A DNA stretch of 64,000 nt. It comes from Limnoperna fortunei (lineage: Eukaryota; Mollusca; Bivalvia; Mytilida; Modiolidae). The notes beneath the pieces are model-generated. The model saw only the letters and a list, made by a program, of their open reading frames with translations. It searched no databases and had not been told where the DNA came from. Shown one piece after another: positions 1-12,066 of the stretch (the first letter of the stretch is position 1; every line of letters starts with the position of its first letter). The stretch lies in NCBI GenBank assembly GCA_944474755.1, contig OX104114.1, positions 27,923,220 through 27,987,219 of the forward strand, given 5' to 3'. The position numbers and the translations under genes were made by a program.

Positions 1-184
1 ACACTGGATTTTAACCATAAAATTAATTATTCACTAGATAAGGACACCCACTTTTTTTACACATCTGATGTAGATCAGCAACTTTTTTGTATTTTAAGGA
101 GAAACGACAGTCTTTTTTAAACATGATAATTTGAAATGCACTAGCTGCCCCCCCCCCCCCCCCCAGTTATTATTGACCGGTCCC
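1..184. mobile_element. right part of a second GGGACCGGTCAATA-type MITE, cut by the window edge
   Basis: TTCACTAGATAAGGACACCC, CACATCTGATGTAGATCAGC and the end TTATTGACCGGTCCC match the 7454-7613 region. A run of about 18 C interrupts the right end. Confidence 0.7.
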
Positions 185-744
185 TTACTTTGAGTTGAAA
201 GACTCATACGCGTGTGACTTTCAAATAACTGTTTTAATACCGATCGATGTAGAATTGAACCCTGGTCGTTCACCTTGGCAAACTCGCTACCAATGTATCA
301 CACAGTACAATTGGCGGCCAGGCAGACCATCTCCTTCATAAAGACGCACTTAATCTGATCAGATTTTGATGTGAAGAAGTTACAAACCTAGTCGTTTTTA
401 CTTTAAAAATTAATAATAAAATCTGTTTTTAATGTTATTATCAGAAAAGGTGCAGCGAAATAAGATCCGCGAAAATCTCCCTTCAAAGGTAAGGGTGTGC
501 ACTTAAATATTTCTACTTTATAAACATATTTCAGAGTATGTCTTATTTATGAATATTCATATGACCATTTTTACTCATACCAATGGTCAACAGCCACAAA
601 GTTGGAATAGTCGGTTTGTTTTAGGATATGATACCAGTTTAAACTATGCAATCATACAAACGATCTATTATCTTCCTGAAGAAGCAAAATGCTGATTTAG
701 ATTTTATGTACCACGCGAGGTCTCGTTTACTTTAAAACATTGTT
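185..744. other. no gene seen
   Basis: AT-rich sequence without recognisable coding, RNA or repeat structure. Confidence 0.4.
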
Positions 745-816
745 GAATTCTCGCGGGTGGTTAAGGTAGTGAGCCATCTACTATTAATCACGTTTCTGTC
801 AACACTGGTTTTCCAG

Positions 817-847
<31 letters not shown>

Positions 848-862
848 AAAAAAAAAAAAAAC
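745..862 (+). repeat. SINE head fragment followed by poly-C and poly-A runs
   Basis: GGTGGTTAAGGTAGTGAGCC...ATCACG...CTGTCAACACTGG matches the SINE head. It ends in about 20 C (818-837) and about 24 A (838-861), continuing as AAAAAC repeats to about 925. Confidence 0.6.
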
Positions 863-875
863 AAAAAACAAAACA

Positions 876-909
<34 letters not shown>

Positions 910-998
910 AAAGAAAAGAAAAACAATACGATATAGCTGTCAAACCTGAAAACAAGCAAATGAAACGTGTGCTTGCAGGATTGACATAAGCATTCAAC

Positions 999-1104
999 CA
1001 TGTTCGTTACCAGTAATGGGATTTAATTCGTTAGGTTCAAGTTAACATAGACATGTTCGTTACCAGTAATGGGATTTAATTCGTTAGGTTCAAGTTAACA
1101 TAGA
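999..1104 (+). repeat. perfect 53-bp tandem duplication
   Basis: The unit beginning CATGTTCGTTACCAGTAATG at 999 is repeated exactly at 1052. Perfect identity suggests a recent event. Confidence 0.95.
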
Positions 1105-2255
1105 CACTTAATGTCGACATTTTCAAGAAAACGTGACTAGTTTAAGATTTTCATCATCTTCTAACTTGAACCCACATCACTGTTGGTACTGAAATAATAT
1201 CATAGAATTAACACGCATCATTTTCTAACTAAAAAATAATAATTAGTTTAAATGGGTTCAAACGCCACTGTCTGCATTTCTATTAAATATTAAAGTTATA
1301 TTGCCAAACAAAGCAAAAACTTTAGGAATACACTTTGCGATCCACCGTTCAATAATTTTTCTCAAACTTAAAATCTATTGTCCCAAAACATGTGATATAA
1401 GTTGGAAATCGCAAGCCATATAATATCTTAACAGCTGTAATAAATCTCAATAAGCGGATGAGCAGAAATACAATCAAATCGAGGGACAATTATTGCCCTT
1501 TGGCGTAACGAACTCTTAAAGTTTTGCTACAGAGGTCATTATCCTTTTGGATGGCCTGAGCAAAAGTAACCGAACGGGCGAAACATCAAAATTTTTTATT
1601 AAAAAATCTTTCTTTCCCATAAAATTTCATATATGGGGCGTTACACATATAATGCTAAATTACATAAAAATGGAGACAAAAGTATACGTGACCACGGATT
1701 TTGTTCTGGAATTTTACTTTAAAGTTTAAGAATGGTTTTTCTACTTTCATTTTAATGTTGTGGTCACATTGTACCACATTACACACTTAAGGAAGTGCTT
1801 CCACTGTACAGACATTGACTGGAAAAACATATATTCTTGTTCTACAGTAATGCCATACCTTTCAAAATATCCCAACTCTTAAGCAATAGCAGTTATAAGC
1901 AAAAGCAGAAACAAAAGAGAAAATTGGGACTATTTTTTCATCCTGCCATCTGGAAATTCATTACATGAATAGGATAATGACCCCAACATATAAGCCCGAT
2001 GCGTGTTCATTAATATTTGTGACTTCAGCGGGATAGCTTTGAATTAAAAAAACGGGATTATCTCTCGACATGATTAAAAATTTTAGATTTTTTTAATGAC
2101 TATTTATATTTTGCAAAGAACAGAATAAATGTAATCCCAAATCAGGTGGGATTGTTGTGATCAGACTGTGAGTTTATTCAGTGGCAGAGAATTAACTGGT
2201 TATTTAACACACACCTTTTTTCATAATTTTAGTGTATTCGAAATACTTAACCGAC
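1105..2255. other. no gene seen
   Basis: AT-rich. A 60-codon open frame at 1547-1729 has no recognisable content. Confidence 0.4.
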
Positions 2256-2985
2256 AACACATTTGATGATCTTTGATGACACAGAAAACGAAAGAATGAT
2301 ATTTTCCGAAAATAAAAATATTGTACTGCTGAGTGATTTTAAATTCTGTAAAGTATTAGTGGAAAATAATACTCCGAAAGATGGCCTAATATTATACAAT
2401 TGTCAGCCTTATTTGATTGTATAACGGATTTTAGTGTTGGTTTAGATTTTGATCCTACACAACTGAGACCATTTTGCCTTGACATTCATAATTGAAAATC
2501 ACATAAATAGCATTAAAAATGTCACGGTGAATCCTTTATAAAAGCAGAACCCGGTCAAGGCTGACCAATTCCATCTGGAATATTACCCCACCTGTACGAA
2601 ATTGACATAAAACTGGAAAACATTACTGCTGAATTTAATATCTTGGTCACACATGCTCTTTCCTGTTCAATAAATCTTACAAGACAAAACGGATACTTGC
2701 CAAGTAAACACAGATTATAATTAAAAAACCCGCAAAACTGTTAAAACTTCACTGAATGAAAATCGTAATAATATGCTAACATATTCGAAACTACTCATCC
2801 TCTTTGTAGTCGAAGAAAAGAAAACAAAACCAAAGTTTTTCAATTTGGATCTTCGCAGTTCATTTGCTCGCGCAAAGAAATGGCTGGTACAACAAGCTCA
2901 AGTCACGTTTTGCTGAATGTTTTTATTTCAAAAATGTAGAAACTTCCATATGTCTATAGATCTACAGTAAAATTTGTTAGATTAT
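2256..2985 (+). repeat. ~0.73-kb dispersed repeat, copy 1
   Basis: Shared blocks with 5714-6433 include AAAGCAGAACCCGGTCAAG and GCTCGCGCAAAGAAATGGCT in the same order and spacing. No ORF or terminal structure was recognised. Confidence 0.85.
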
Positions 2986-3265
2986 CGAGGAGGGCGGCGA
3001 TATATTTTTATTCACTTTCGTTGCTAATTATGGATCAAGGAGAAAATATTTCGAAGTAGTACTTAGCTACCATGAATGAACAAAATTTTTCAAAAAGAAT
3101 GTCAATCATTCAAGTTCAGTGAAAAATCAAGATAAAATATTACATTGGACTGCAAAAAATACTTGGATGATATAATTTTAATGCAATGATAAATATTATT
3201 TCAGTAATTTATTTAGTTGAACCACTTGAACATTAGTTTTAATTCAAGTATTTTCTGATTAAATA

Positions 3266-3472
3266 CACACCGTATTACCTGATACATCAAAACCCGATGG
3301 ATACGGTCAAAACCCGTCTATTCTCATTTAAATAACAAAAGAAAATGATACATCAACACTCGTTGTAAAATCCTGAGGGTGTTGATGTATCATTTTCTTT
3401 TGTTATTTAAATGAGAATAGACGGGTTTTGACCGTATCCATCGGGTTTTGATGTATCAGGTAATACGGTGTG
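3266..3472. mobile_element. near-perfect foldback MITE, 207 bp
   Basis: About 93 bp at each end, beginning CACACCGTATTACCTGATAC, are inverted copies with essentially no mismatch around a loop of about 20 bp. AAATA flanks it at 3261-3265 and 3473-3477. The near identity of the arms indicates recent origin or arm homogenisation. Confidence 0.88.
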
Positions 3473-3477
3473 AAATA

Positions 3478-4379
3478 TATGACAAAAGAATTACATCTCA
3501 TTTATTCTGGGCAAATTTAGAATCGGTAATTAAAACAAGTCCTAACTGCAGGACAGCTTCACATAGGACGTTATGGGAGAAAATTTCCAATGCCTTCTTT
3601 TTAGAAATATTGCAATTCTGATTCTATACGAATGTTTATTATATAGTCTTTACGAAGAATATGTTTTTATTTCGATCTAAAATCTACTGCAATTATTTAT
3701 GCTTATCTAGACCTCTGTATTTTTGCATGAATTGTTTTTGTTTATTTGAATGGATTTTAACGCGACTTTAAGCATTGCTTGTATCTGAAATAAAACCGCC
3801 AACTATTGAAGGTGATGTCTTAACCGAATTACACCGACAATCATTCCGCCGGTGTACAGCTTGATTTCGGTAAAAGTAGTTATTTTTGCAAACAGCATTA
3901 TTCACCAATCGGGACATCTTTCGGTCTTTTCCGTAAAGGGTCGGGAAAGTGACCTCGGAGGAAAGTGATCTCCATTTTGAACTATCTTCAGTCATTTCAA
4001 AGAATTTGTTACGTCACAAGTTCGTTTGTGACGTTTCAGTTCATTCATTTGATTGGCTTGTCATTGACGGTTAGTTGATTGTTACTGATGACGTCAGATT
4101 GTAAACAAATACTTATCCATTTAAACGTTGTCGGAGAAGGGATTTTTTGGCAGTGTAAGCGAATTTAAATTTAAAATATACAATCTTCTATCCGATTTTT
4201 AGTTCTGCTTTTATAAAGATCTGTATAGTTGAATAATTAAAGGATAATCTATTTCATTGTACTAAAATAATTTTGCTGTGTAAACAGGCTAACCGTATCA
4301 CATTTGGTCCATATCCATACTGACTTACCTCCGAGATTACTTTTCGACCATAGGCGGAAATAACCGAGGTGATCCGAAT
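3478..4379. other. no gene seen
   Basis: AT-rich with several TGACG words (about 4010-4100). Nothing coding could be supported. Confidence 0.4.
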
Positions 4380-4850
4380 TCACGTCCAAGATCTGTCTTC
4401 TTCAAACAACGAACAAGATGCTTATTTCGAGATAGACATGAGTGATAGCGTAAAACACTTGGGTGAATCTGATGACAACTTAACAGCTTGTGTTTCAAAT
4501 AAAAAAGATACGCTGATGCTAAGTTGAAGTATTTAGAAGATGGTGTAATAAGAAATTCAGCTGAAAGCATTTATTCTTATACAAAACTGGTTTGTGACGA
4601 AACAAGTGATCAATAGTTTACGTCGCTAAACCAAACTGAAAAAAGTAGCACTGAAACATCCATTTATGAAACCGCATTTGAACACGAGTATGACGTAGCC
4701 AAACTAATGATGGAGATAATATTATGTATGACATGTTGAACTTCAAGAAAAGAATGCACAAGGACTGTTTGACATTGTATGATCAACGCACAAAATTCTG
4801 TCTATGACGTCATGACTAACCGATCGCCGAAAAAACGAAACAAATCATAG
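4380..4850 (+). pseudogene. decayed tyrosine-rich exon (receptor-tail-like)
   Basis: Coding-like text runs through three frames with short open pieces: NNEQDAYFEIDMSDSVKHLG (about 4410), then after a shift ESIYSYTKLVCDE and SIYETAFEHEYDVAKL, then NSVYDVMTNRSPKKRNKS (about 4795). Several Tyr-containing motifs in a Ser/Asp/Asn-rich background resemble cytoplasmic tails of scavenger-type or MEGF-type receptors, which are docked by SH2/PTB proteins. There are stops (for example TAG near 4615) and at least two frameshifts, so it is not functional. No membrane segment or ectodomain is nearby, so this assignment is inference. Confidence 0.4.
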
Positions 4851-4857
4851 TACCTAC

Positions 4858-5022
4858 CCAGTTTCATAAAACATCTCAAATTGAGTTTTTTTTTAAATCC
4901 TTGAGTTTTTCCTTAAAAAACACTAGTTTGAATGTTTAAGCAATTTGATTTGCCAATTTTTGATTTGAGGATATGTTGAGGAAATCCTCAAATTTAAGAT
5001 GTTTTATGAAACAGGGCCCTGG
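4858..5022. repeat. inverted-repeat element with GTTTCATAAAACATCT ends
   Basis: GTTTCATAAAACATCTCAAATT at the left and AATTTAAGATGTTTTATGAAAC at the right are inverted copies, about 165 bp in total. A related TGAGACGTTTCATGAAAC stretch is at 40693. Confidence 0.7.
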
Positions 5023-5167
5023 TTACTCATTTGACAATCCTTGTTCAGACGATAACCACTTACGGATAGACTTCACATGTGATATAGAAATAAAGACTTT
5101 TCTAGACAAAGAGAAAATGCGGGTATGCCCGCATCAATACATTAAAAGGTAGAACTACATACATACT

Positions 5168-5413
5168 CGGTGGCCGAGTGGTCAAGGTAGTTCGTCTACT
5201 ATTGATCACGTGGTCTGTCAACACTGAGATTGCGGGTTCGATTCTCACTGCTCGACTCCAATCTTAATTGACAAGGATTGTCAGTTTTCCTACCGCAGGT
5301 CGGGGGTTCTCTCCGGGTGCTCCGGCTTCCTCCCCCAATAAAAACTGGACGCCATGAAATAGCTGAAAAATTGCTGAAAGTGGCGTTAAAACACCATTCA
5401 AACAAAAAAACAA
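5168..5413 (+). mobile_element. full-length tRNA-derived SINE with target duplication ACATACT
   Basis: The head contains an A-box-like TGGCCGAGTGGTCAAGG and a B-box GGTTCGATTC. The centre GGGTTCTCTCCGGGTGCTCC resembles the V-SINE core domain. The tail ends in CAAACA repeats. ACATACT flanks it at 5161-5167 and 5414-5420. It may belong to the mollusc V-SINE called RUDI; this is unchecked. Confidence 0.85.
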
Positions 5414-5713
5414 ACATACTACGTCTTGAGAATTTTTCAGAATTAACTTATTCAGACAAATTGTACGACATCTGTATTTCTTGTTTAATTTATTACATAC
5501 TAGTTTTATTTATTATACTTCATACATCTTCAGTTTTCATTAAATAATTAATATGAGCTATTACAATTATTCCTTACTAGACCATGATTGGCTGCAACGA
5601 TATAGCCCCAGTAGTGATCAACCTGATATATCACACACCTCTCAATGTAACACCCTCTTGACAGGAAAAAATGCGTTAAGTGAATTTAAAACATACTGCA
5701 GGTAGTGGGGATG

Positions 5714-6433
5714 AACACATTTAATGATCTTAGATGACACTGAAAACGAAGCAATTATATTTTCTGAAATTTAGAAAATTGCACTGCTGAATGATTTTAA
5801 ATTCTGTATAGTATTAGTGAAAAATAATATTCTGAAAGATGGCCCAATATTATATCAATTATCAGCCTTATTTGATTGTGTAACGGATTTTAGTGTTGTT
5901 TTTTTTTCGATTTTGATCCTACACAACTGAGACCAGTTTACCCTGACATTTATATTTGAAAATCACATTAATAACCTTAAAAATGTCAAGGTGAATCCTT
6001 GATAAAAGCAGAACCCGGTCAAGCTAGGCTGACCAGTTTCATCTGGAATATTACCCCACCTTGAAAACATTACGGCTGAATTTAATATCATGGTCACACA
6101 AGCTCTTTCTTGTTAAAAAAATCTTACAAAGACACAGGGATACTTGTCAAGTTAACACATAAATTATAATAAAATAAAACCACAAAAACTGTTAACGTCA
6201 CTGAATGAAAACCGTAATAATATGCAAACATATTCGAAAAAAACATTTGTAGTCCACGAAAAGAAAACAAAACAAAAGTTATTTTTTATTTAGATCTTAG
6301 TAGTTCATTTGCTCGCGCAAAGAAATGGCTGGTAGAACAAGCTCAAAATAACGTTTTATTGAATGTTTTTATTTCAAAAATGTAGAAACTTCAATATATC
6401 TATAGAACTTCAGTAAAGGTTGTTAGATTATAT
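5714..6433 (+). repeat. ~0.72-kb dispersed repeat, copy 2
   Basis: Direct-orientation partner of 2256-2985, diverged by many substitutions and small indels. The two copies bracket a 2.7-kb segment with the Tyr-rich pseudo-exon and a SINE, so a segmental duplication or two insertions are equally possible. Confidence 0.85.
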
Positions 6434-6906
6434 ATTTGTACCTATTTCATTATATGGTCTGAAATGTGGGGTTTTGAAAGCCAACGGAGAAATGTCATTA
6501 CTAATTCTGAAAGACAAGTAAGTACTCTCAATCGTATTGTATAAGTAGAATTAGTCAGGATATGAGTTGTTTTTATCAAACATAGAACTTTTTCATTTTG
6601 GAATGCATGTCATATACTTAGAAATCAAGGTACGATTTCATGCTTAAATTGCCTTGTAATAACATTTGCGGGTATCGTATGTAAAATCAGTTTATTGATA
6701 ATTCCCTTATAGTTTGTATGTTTTCCTATCAAATATTATATAGATATTTTATCTTAAAAATCGGCTATCAGACATCCGAAGATCGTATTATAAAACTGGC
6801 ATAGATATATAATATCATTAAAAATGACAGACTGTACTTTATGCAGAGAACAAACTGGTGATAAATATAATTTTTTCATACATTTACGATGATAAACTGG
6901 TAACGG

Positions 6907-7123
6907 GGTAGTTCTCGCCGGCAAGTAATTCTCGCCACCCGATCTTTTGACAGTTTTTGTAAAAAAAAAATGGCATTTTAAAAGTAATAAACGTAACTTG
7001 TTTTTGATGGAAAATAGTGAAATCTATCAAATGAAGCCTTTGCCACCAATTTTAATGGAGAAATAACGGCACAGCCACCAAAATGACGAGAGTTGCTTCT
7101 GCTATTTTAAAGGCGAGAACTAC
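6907..7123. mobile_element. MITE with GGTAGTTCTCGCC ends
   Basis: GGTAGTTCTCGCC at 6907-6919 and GGCGAGAACTAC at 7112-7123 are inverted. A second TTCTCGCC lies just inside the left end. The interior is AT-rich and noncoding. Confidence 0.65.
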
Positions 7124-7226
7124 TCTCTGACCAGTAAAGCTCTCAAAGCTAATAGTCCAAACTATTTAACTGCAACCCGTCTACTGGAAAAAACATGGCA
7201 TGCAATATAGTATAATATTTCTATTG

Positions 7227-7613
7227 AAGGGACCGGTCAATATATATTGGGGTGGTAGGACTGGTGCAAAATGCAATATGACACATACTTTTTATGCTGG
7301 CATTAATATGGGACTCCAAAATTTGTTATTTTCCACACTGTTAGAACAGCAAGTTATTTTCATAACAATATCATCAATGAAAAAAAAAACATTCTGACGT
7401 TTTTATTCAAAACCAATATAATGTAATCACACAATTTGTTTAACAAACACAAATATTGAATTGTTCACTAGATAGGACACCAACTTTTTTATAACACATC
7501 TGATGAAGGACAACAACTTTTTTGTATTTTAAGGAGATAGAACATAGTCTTTTTTAACCTGATAGTTTGAAATGCCAGGGTCCCAATCCCCCAATTAATA
7601 TCGACCCGTCCCC
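7227..7613. mobile_element. MITE, ~390 bp, GGGACCGGTCAATA-type ends
   Basis: Left GGGACCGGTCAATATATATT and right AATTAATATCGACCCGTCCC are inverted ends with a few differences. The right 160 bp (from TTCACTAGATAGGACACC) also occur at 28-184. Confidence 0.7.
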
Positions 7614-9245
7614 AAGAAGCTGCCGGTGCTTTTATGACATGTGTTCTATATATTGTTAAATAAAGTAAATAAAGAACGGAATTTCGTGTTGTTAGCACTA
7701 AATCGCAATACTAACAATTTGTTTCAACGGTCACACATATAAATTTTTTTATGAAAGTAAGCTGTATAGCCTACAGCTATCAAAGTCTTTCAATATTTAT
7801 TTGTAAATACAAACTCATCTGAACACTAATAATCCAGTGTCGTCAACAAAAATAAAAGAGTTAAATTCTGGACACCCCAGCCACACTATTTGTCTGCATG
7901 TGGATTTGAATGGTCACTAACAAAATAGCCGGTGATGCTAAAGTTAGTCAGTTACACCAAATCCTCATTTGTCATTATAGTTTTACTAATCGTCCATGTT
8001 AAATTACACGCAAATTTGATTTTTCGATCTCTTCGTATAATCTCTTAATACTATATAATTGTTTTCAGGTACTATTTACCGCAATCGCCTTTCAGGTAAA
8101 AAACCATACTCTGCAATATAGTTCAATTTGTAAGTGATATAAAGGTGAATTTAATATTGAAGAAAATATTTCATTAACAGTTATTTTTATTTGTTTAATC
8201 CTTTAAAATGTATTAAAATACATATTTACCTAGCCTAATAAGGAGTAGTAAAGATGTACGAAATTGAATATTAATGCGCTCTTTGACTACTCCAGGAACC
8301 TATATAAATTAACTTGTTATACTAGTCCCAGACCACTCTAATCCTCGCTTTAAGGGTCAGAAAGAAATTTTATTTCTTGGATTATTTCATGATTTATAGT
8401 GTAGTCAGAAAGAGAATACTTCACTGAATATTTGTATGTATAAATTTATTATATCATTATTAAGTCTGTAATCTTAGGATAATCTTTTGAAGCTGAACAG
8501 TGGTAAGCATGAATGTGTCCGTAGGGAATACACGTTTTCGATAGAAGTGATTAAGGATTTTTATTTGTTTTGACTAGCCAGTAATAAACTTTATGTGACC
8601 ACATGTTAAGAATTTTAAATTACCTAAACAATGTTTCGACTTTGGCTTTTAATTTGGGGAAGAGGTGAATTAATTAGGCTTTGGAACAGCACATACATTG
8701 GTTTGTTAAGAGAGAGATGTTAATTATGATGTATATGTATACATGTATGACAATAAATGAGGATTTTTAGATTTTGTTACGTTATATTACGTAATGGAAA
8801 TTTTGAAAACAATGGTGCAATTTGTTGCATTTTGGAGAGTTCTTAGGTGTTTTATTTAGAACTGAATTTGCACGCTTTATTGATTTCAGTGCTAGATTGC
8901 AAATTTGTTGTTTTTGTCAAAAATCATCTATTGTGTATTTAGCCGCGTTCTCGCGTATAGGCAGCTACGCCCCTTTTAATTAATTAAGATTGTTTTGTGC
9001 AGTTTCTAATCCTCACATATATATTTTAAAATTTTGTTGTACTATGTAATGCATATTGTTCCCATCATGCATCATCATCGGCCCAACGATGAAGTATTTT
9101 TAACGCGCTTGTGACCACTTATCCAGAAAGACTTGATCGATAATTTTCAGCATTATTTCTGTATTATTTCACCATTTATAGCTTAGAGAATGGAACCTTT
9201 ACGTGCAAAATAGTCAATCTTGAACATTAACTTTCATATTTGCCC
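7614..9245. other. no gene seen
   Basis: AT-rich, without recognisable features. Confidence 0.4.
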
Positions 9246-9255
9246 AGGTTTTGTT

Positions 9256-9517
9256 TTGTTTTGAATGGTGTTTAACGCCACTTTCAGCGATTTTTTAGCT
9301 ATATCTTGTCGTCCAGTTTTTATTGGGGTGTAAGCCTGAGTACCCAAAGAAAAACCCCCGACCTGCGGTAGGAAAACTGGCAATCAATGTCAATTAAGAT
9401 TGGAGTCGACTACAACCTGCCTGCAGCGAGAATCTAACACGCCATCTCAGTGTTGTCAGAACTCGTTATCAATAGTAGACGAACTACCTTAATCACTAGG
9501 GCACCGAGACCCCACCT
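9256..9517 (-). mobile_element. SINE, same family, minus strand, target duplication AGGTTTTGTT
   Basis: Tail, central domain (CCCCCGACCTGCGGTAGG) and tRNA-like head follow in reverse order. AGGTTTTGTT occurs at 9246-9255 and 9518-9527. The head is more diverged than in the 5168 copy. Confidence 0.85.
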
Positions 9518-9527
9518 AGGTTTTGTT

Positions 9528-10069
9528 AAGTATTTTTATTGGTAAACAATTGTCTTTCCAACACTTTACGTTTTTTTATTATTTGTGATTTTTGTCTTCC
9601 ACAATCGTCTATATTTGTAAACCATAACAGTATATGCTGAAATTTTAAATAAAACAAATTAGAAAATCCCATTAGACCAAATCGGATAAAAACCTATAAC
9701 TTATAAATCCAACATCTCTGGATATGGGTGTGATTTTTTACCTAAACTTACCCAAATATAAACACACATAAAAATACCATTTTTGGAAAGTTTTATCCCG
9801 TTTAAGCGTGTTACTTACTCTATTTTGAATGAAAACATTATTAAATTGAAGTTAAGTTAACATGAACATATGAAACCCATTATGATAAGAAAAATGTCTT
9901 ACCCCAACTGTTCCAAAGCACTGGTTAAAATGAAATTGTTTGACAATTTTGTCCTTAAAAGCTGTATAAGTATTCTATTTATATTAAAACATGTAACAAC
10001 AAAAGTTCGCAAATTGATATATATACTATGACACTGTAATACAGAAACACATTTTTATTAACCTTTTAT
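9528..10069. other. no gene seen
   Basis: AT-rich spacer between a SINE and the LINE 3' end. Confidence 0.4.
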
Positions 10070-10406
10070 AAATTCAAATTCAAATTCTTTATTGCAAATT
10101 ACACCCATATGGGTCAAAGCAACATTTTAACATTATAAACAAAAACATAAGCATACAAATACAAACATACCCGAAGTACATTAGTTATTATTTGTAATAT
10201 AACTACAAATGTAGTACATTTTAACCGATGTGGACCCTATTTTCGCATTTCAAATGATTGCTTTAAAATGTTCTGTTTTTGGACAAAGGATATATTTTAC
10301 TTTTTAATCTGCATTTAAATGTGCAAAGATATCGTCTATATTTGAAATTTTTGAAAAGAAAATATCTCTTGGTAGAGTGTTAATTTGACACTATAAAAGA
10401 AATATA

Positions 10407-10570
10407 GGATCTTACATTGGTACGAGTGGATTATCGGATTTCTCCAATCGAGATAGATAAATTATGGAATTTTAAGTCCGAGCCTTGGCGAGGATTTAAA
10501 ATTCCATAATTTAACTATCAAGATTGGAGAAATCCTATAATCCAAGAGTACTACTGTAAGATTCTGTTTC
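10407..10570. repeat. foldback inside the LINE 3' region
   Basis: GGATTATCGGATTTCTCCAA...AATTATGGAATTTTAA is followed by its reverse, TTAAAATTCCATAATTT...TTGGAGAAATCC, with a loop near 10485. It is part of a longer insertion whose outer edges (about 10400-10830) I could not fix. Confidence 0.65.
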
Positions 10571-12066
10571 TCTAATTTTAAAAAGTAGTAAATTTGCGAA
10601 GCGAAGTACAAATTCTCCCAAACCCAATTTTACGTTCATGACTTGAATACGCGGTAAATGGAAGGTGTTTTGATTATGGTGTCATGAGTTCTTATTGTGA
10701 CATTATTATTTTTAACCAATCAACTGCTGAGAACAACAAATTCACTAGTGACGAGAAATATTTTTTCCACATCGGTCAAGCGATTGAAATATTACGTCAA
10801 AATTAGAGAAAATGTTTTTCATCTTCAAGAATTTGGCATTTAGAGCATATTCGTTGACATCTGGGAATATTATGATATCTCCCTTGTTCTATATGTAAGG
10901 TATGGTCCCTCACGCTTAGTTTTGTTATCATTTGTCTATATATAAAACTATTCTCATTTACTAAATAGTCTTCAATTTTTATGTCTGTTTTCAGTTTACT
11001 GAATAAGTAAAGTTTAGATTCGTTTTTTAAATTATTTAATTTAGTTTTTATTTTATTTATATAATATTCAGAAATTAAATTTTTAATTTTTTTCTTTAAC
11101 TTATTTGCAAGTTTTAAAAAAATGGGACATCAAAATCTTCGTATTCTGATCTGTCAAGGTCTAGTTTTATGAATAACTTTTGCTCTATAGTATACCAAGT
11201 ATATATTCCCTCGGTGTGTATACCTTTATTGACATTATATGCTTCTTTTAATAAGGGGTTTATTTTTACTGAATTCAATCTACTATAATACAATATTGTT
11301 TAAGCTTTTATAAAAGATTCTAATGGCAGTCTACCAAGTTCTGTTTTTGCTGCTATGTTGCAAGCTGTTTTTCTTAAACCTAAAATATTCTTACAATATC
11401 TTGTGTGAACTTTTTCATATGTAAATCGGTCTATTAAGGAGAGGGTATCACAGAATTTTCCATTTTTTCTGCCCTTTCTTTTGACTTAACAATAGATAAG
11501 TAATCGTCCATAAACCAAATATCACTATTGTATAACGATATAGGTCTTATTAAGGTATCAAACAGTTTACAGGATAGTCTTATAGGTAGACTTTGAAAAT
11601 TTTGAAGTCTTTTTTTCAAAGCAATAATTGCTTTTAGTCCTTTTTTGATAACTCTTCTATAGATCTTTTAAAGCTTCATGTAGAGTCAATGGTTGTTCCC
11701 AAGAAGTTATATTCTGTCAGTTTCAGCAAGAGGCTGATTTCTTTAATATAAAGGAGGAGTTGGACAAAACTTATTTTGAAATGTCATAGTTTTTGTCTTC
11801 TTAATATCGACTGTCAATTGCCAGTCAAAGCAATATTTTTTGCAATTTTATTCAAACAATTTTGTAACCCAGTATGAGAGTTTGAGAATATAACTAAATC
11901 ATCAGCAAAGCTTAGACTTGATATATTTGTATTTTTAGTATCAAGGGATCACATGATTGATCGAATATATCGTGGATATCATTTATAAAATAGTTAAAAA
12001 GTGAGGGGCTAAGACTATCTCCTTGTTTAACTCCTCTGACTATATCAAAAAAGTTAGAAAATTGGT

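Noticed and set aside
5168..5240. Possible tRNA gene at the TGGCCGAGTGGTCAAGG / GGTTCGATTC pair
   Set aside because: A complete cloverleaf is not evident, and the sequence continues into the SINE body and tail with a target duplication, so it is a SINE head.
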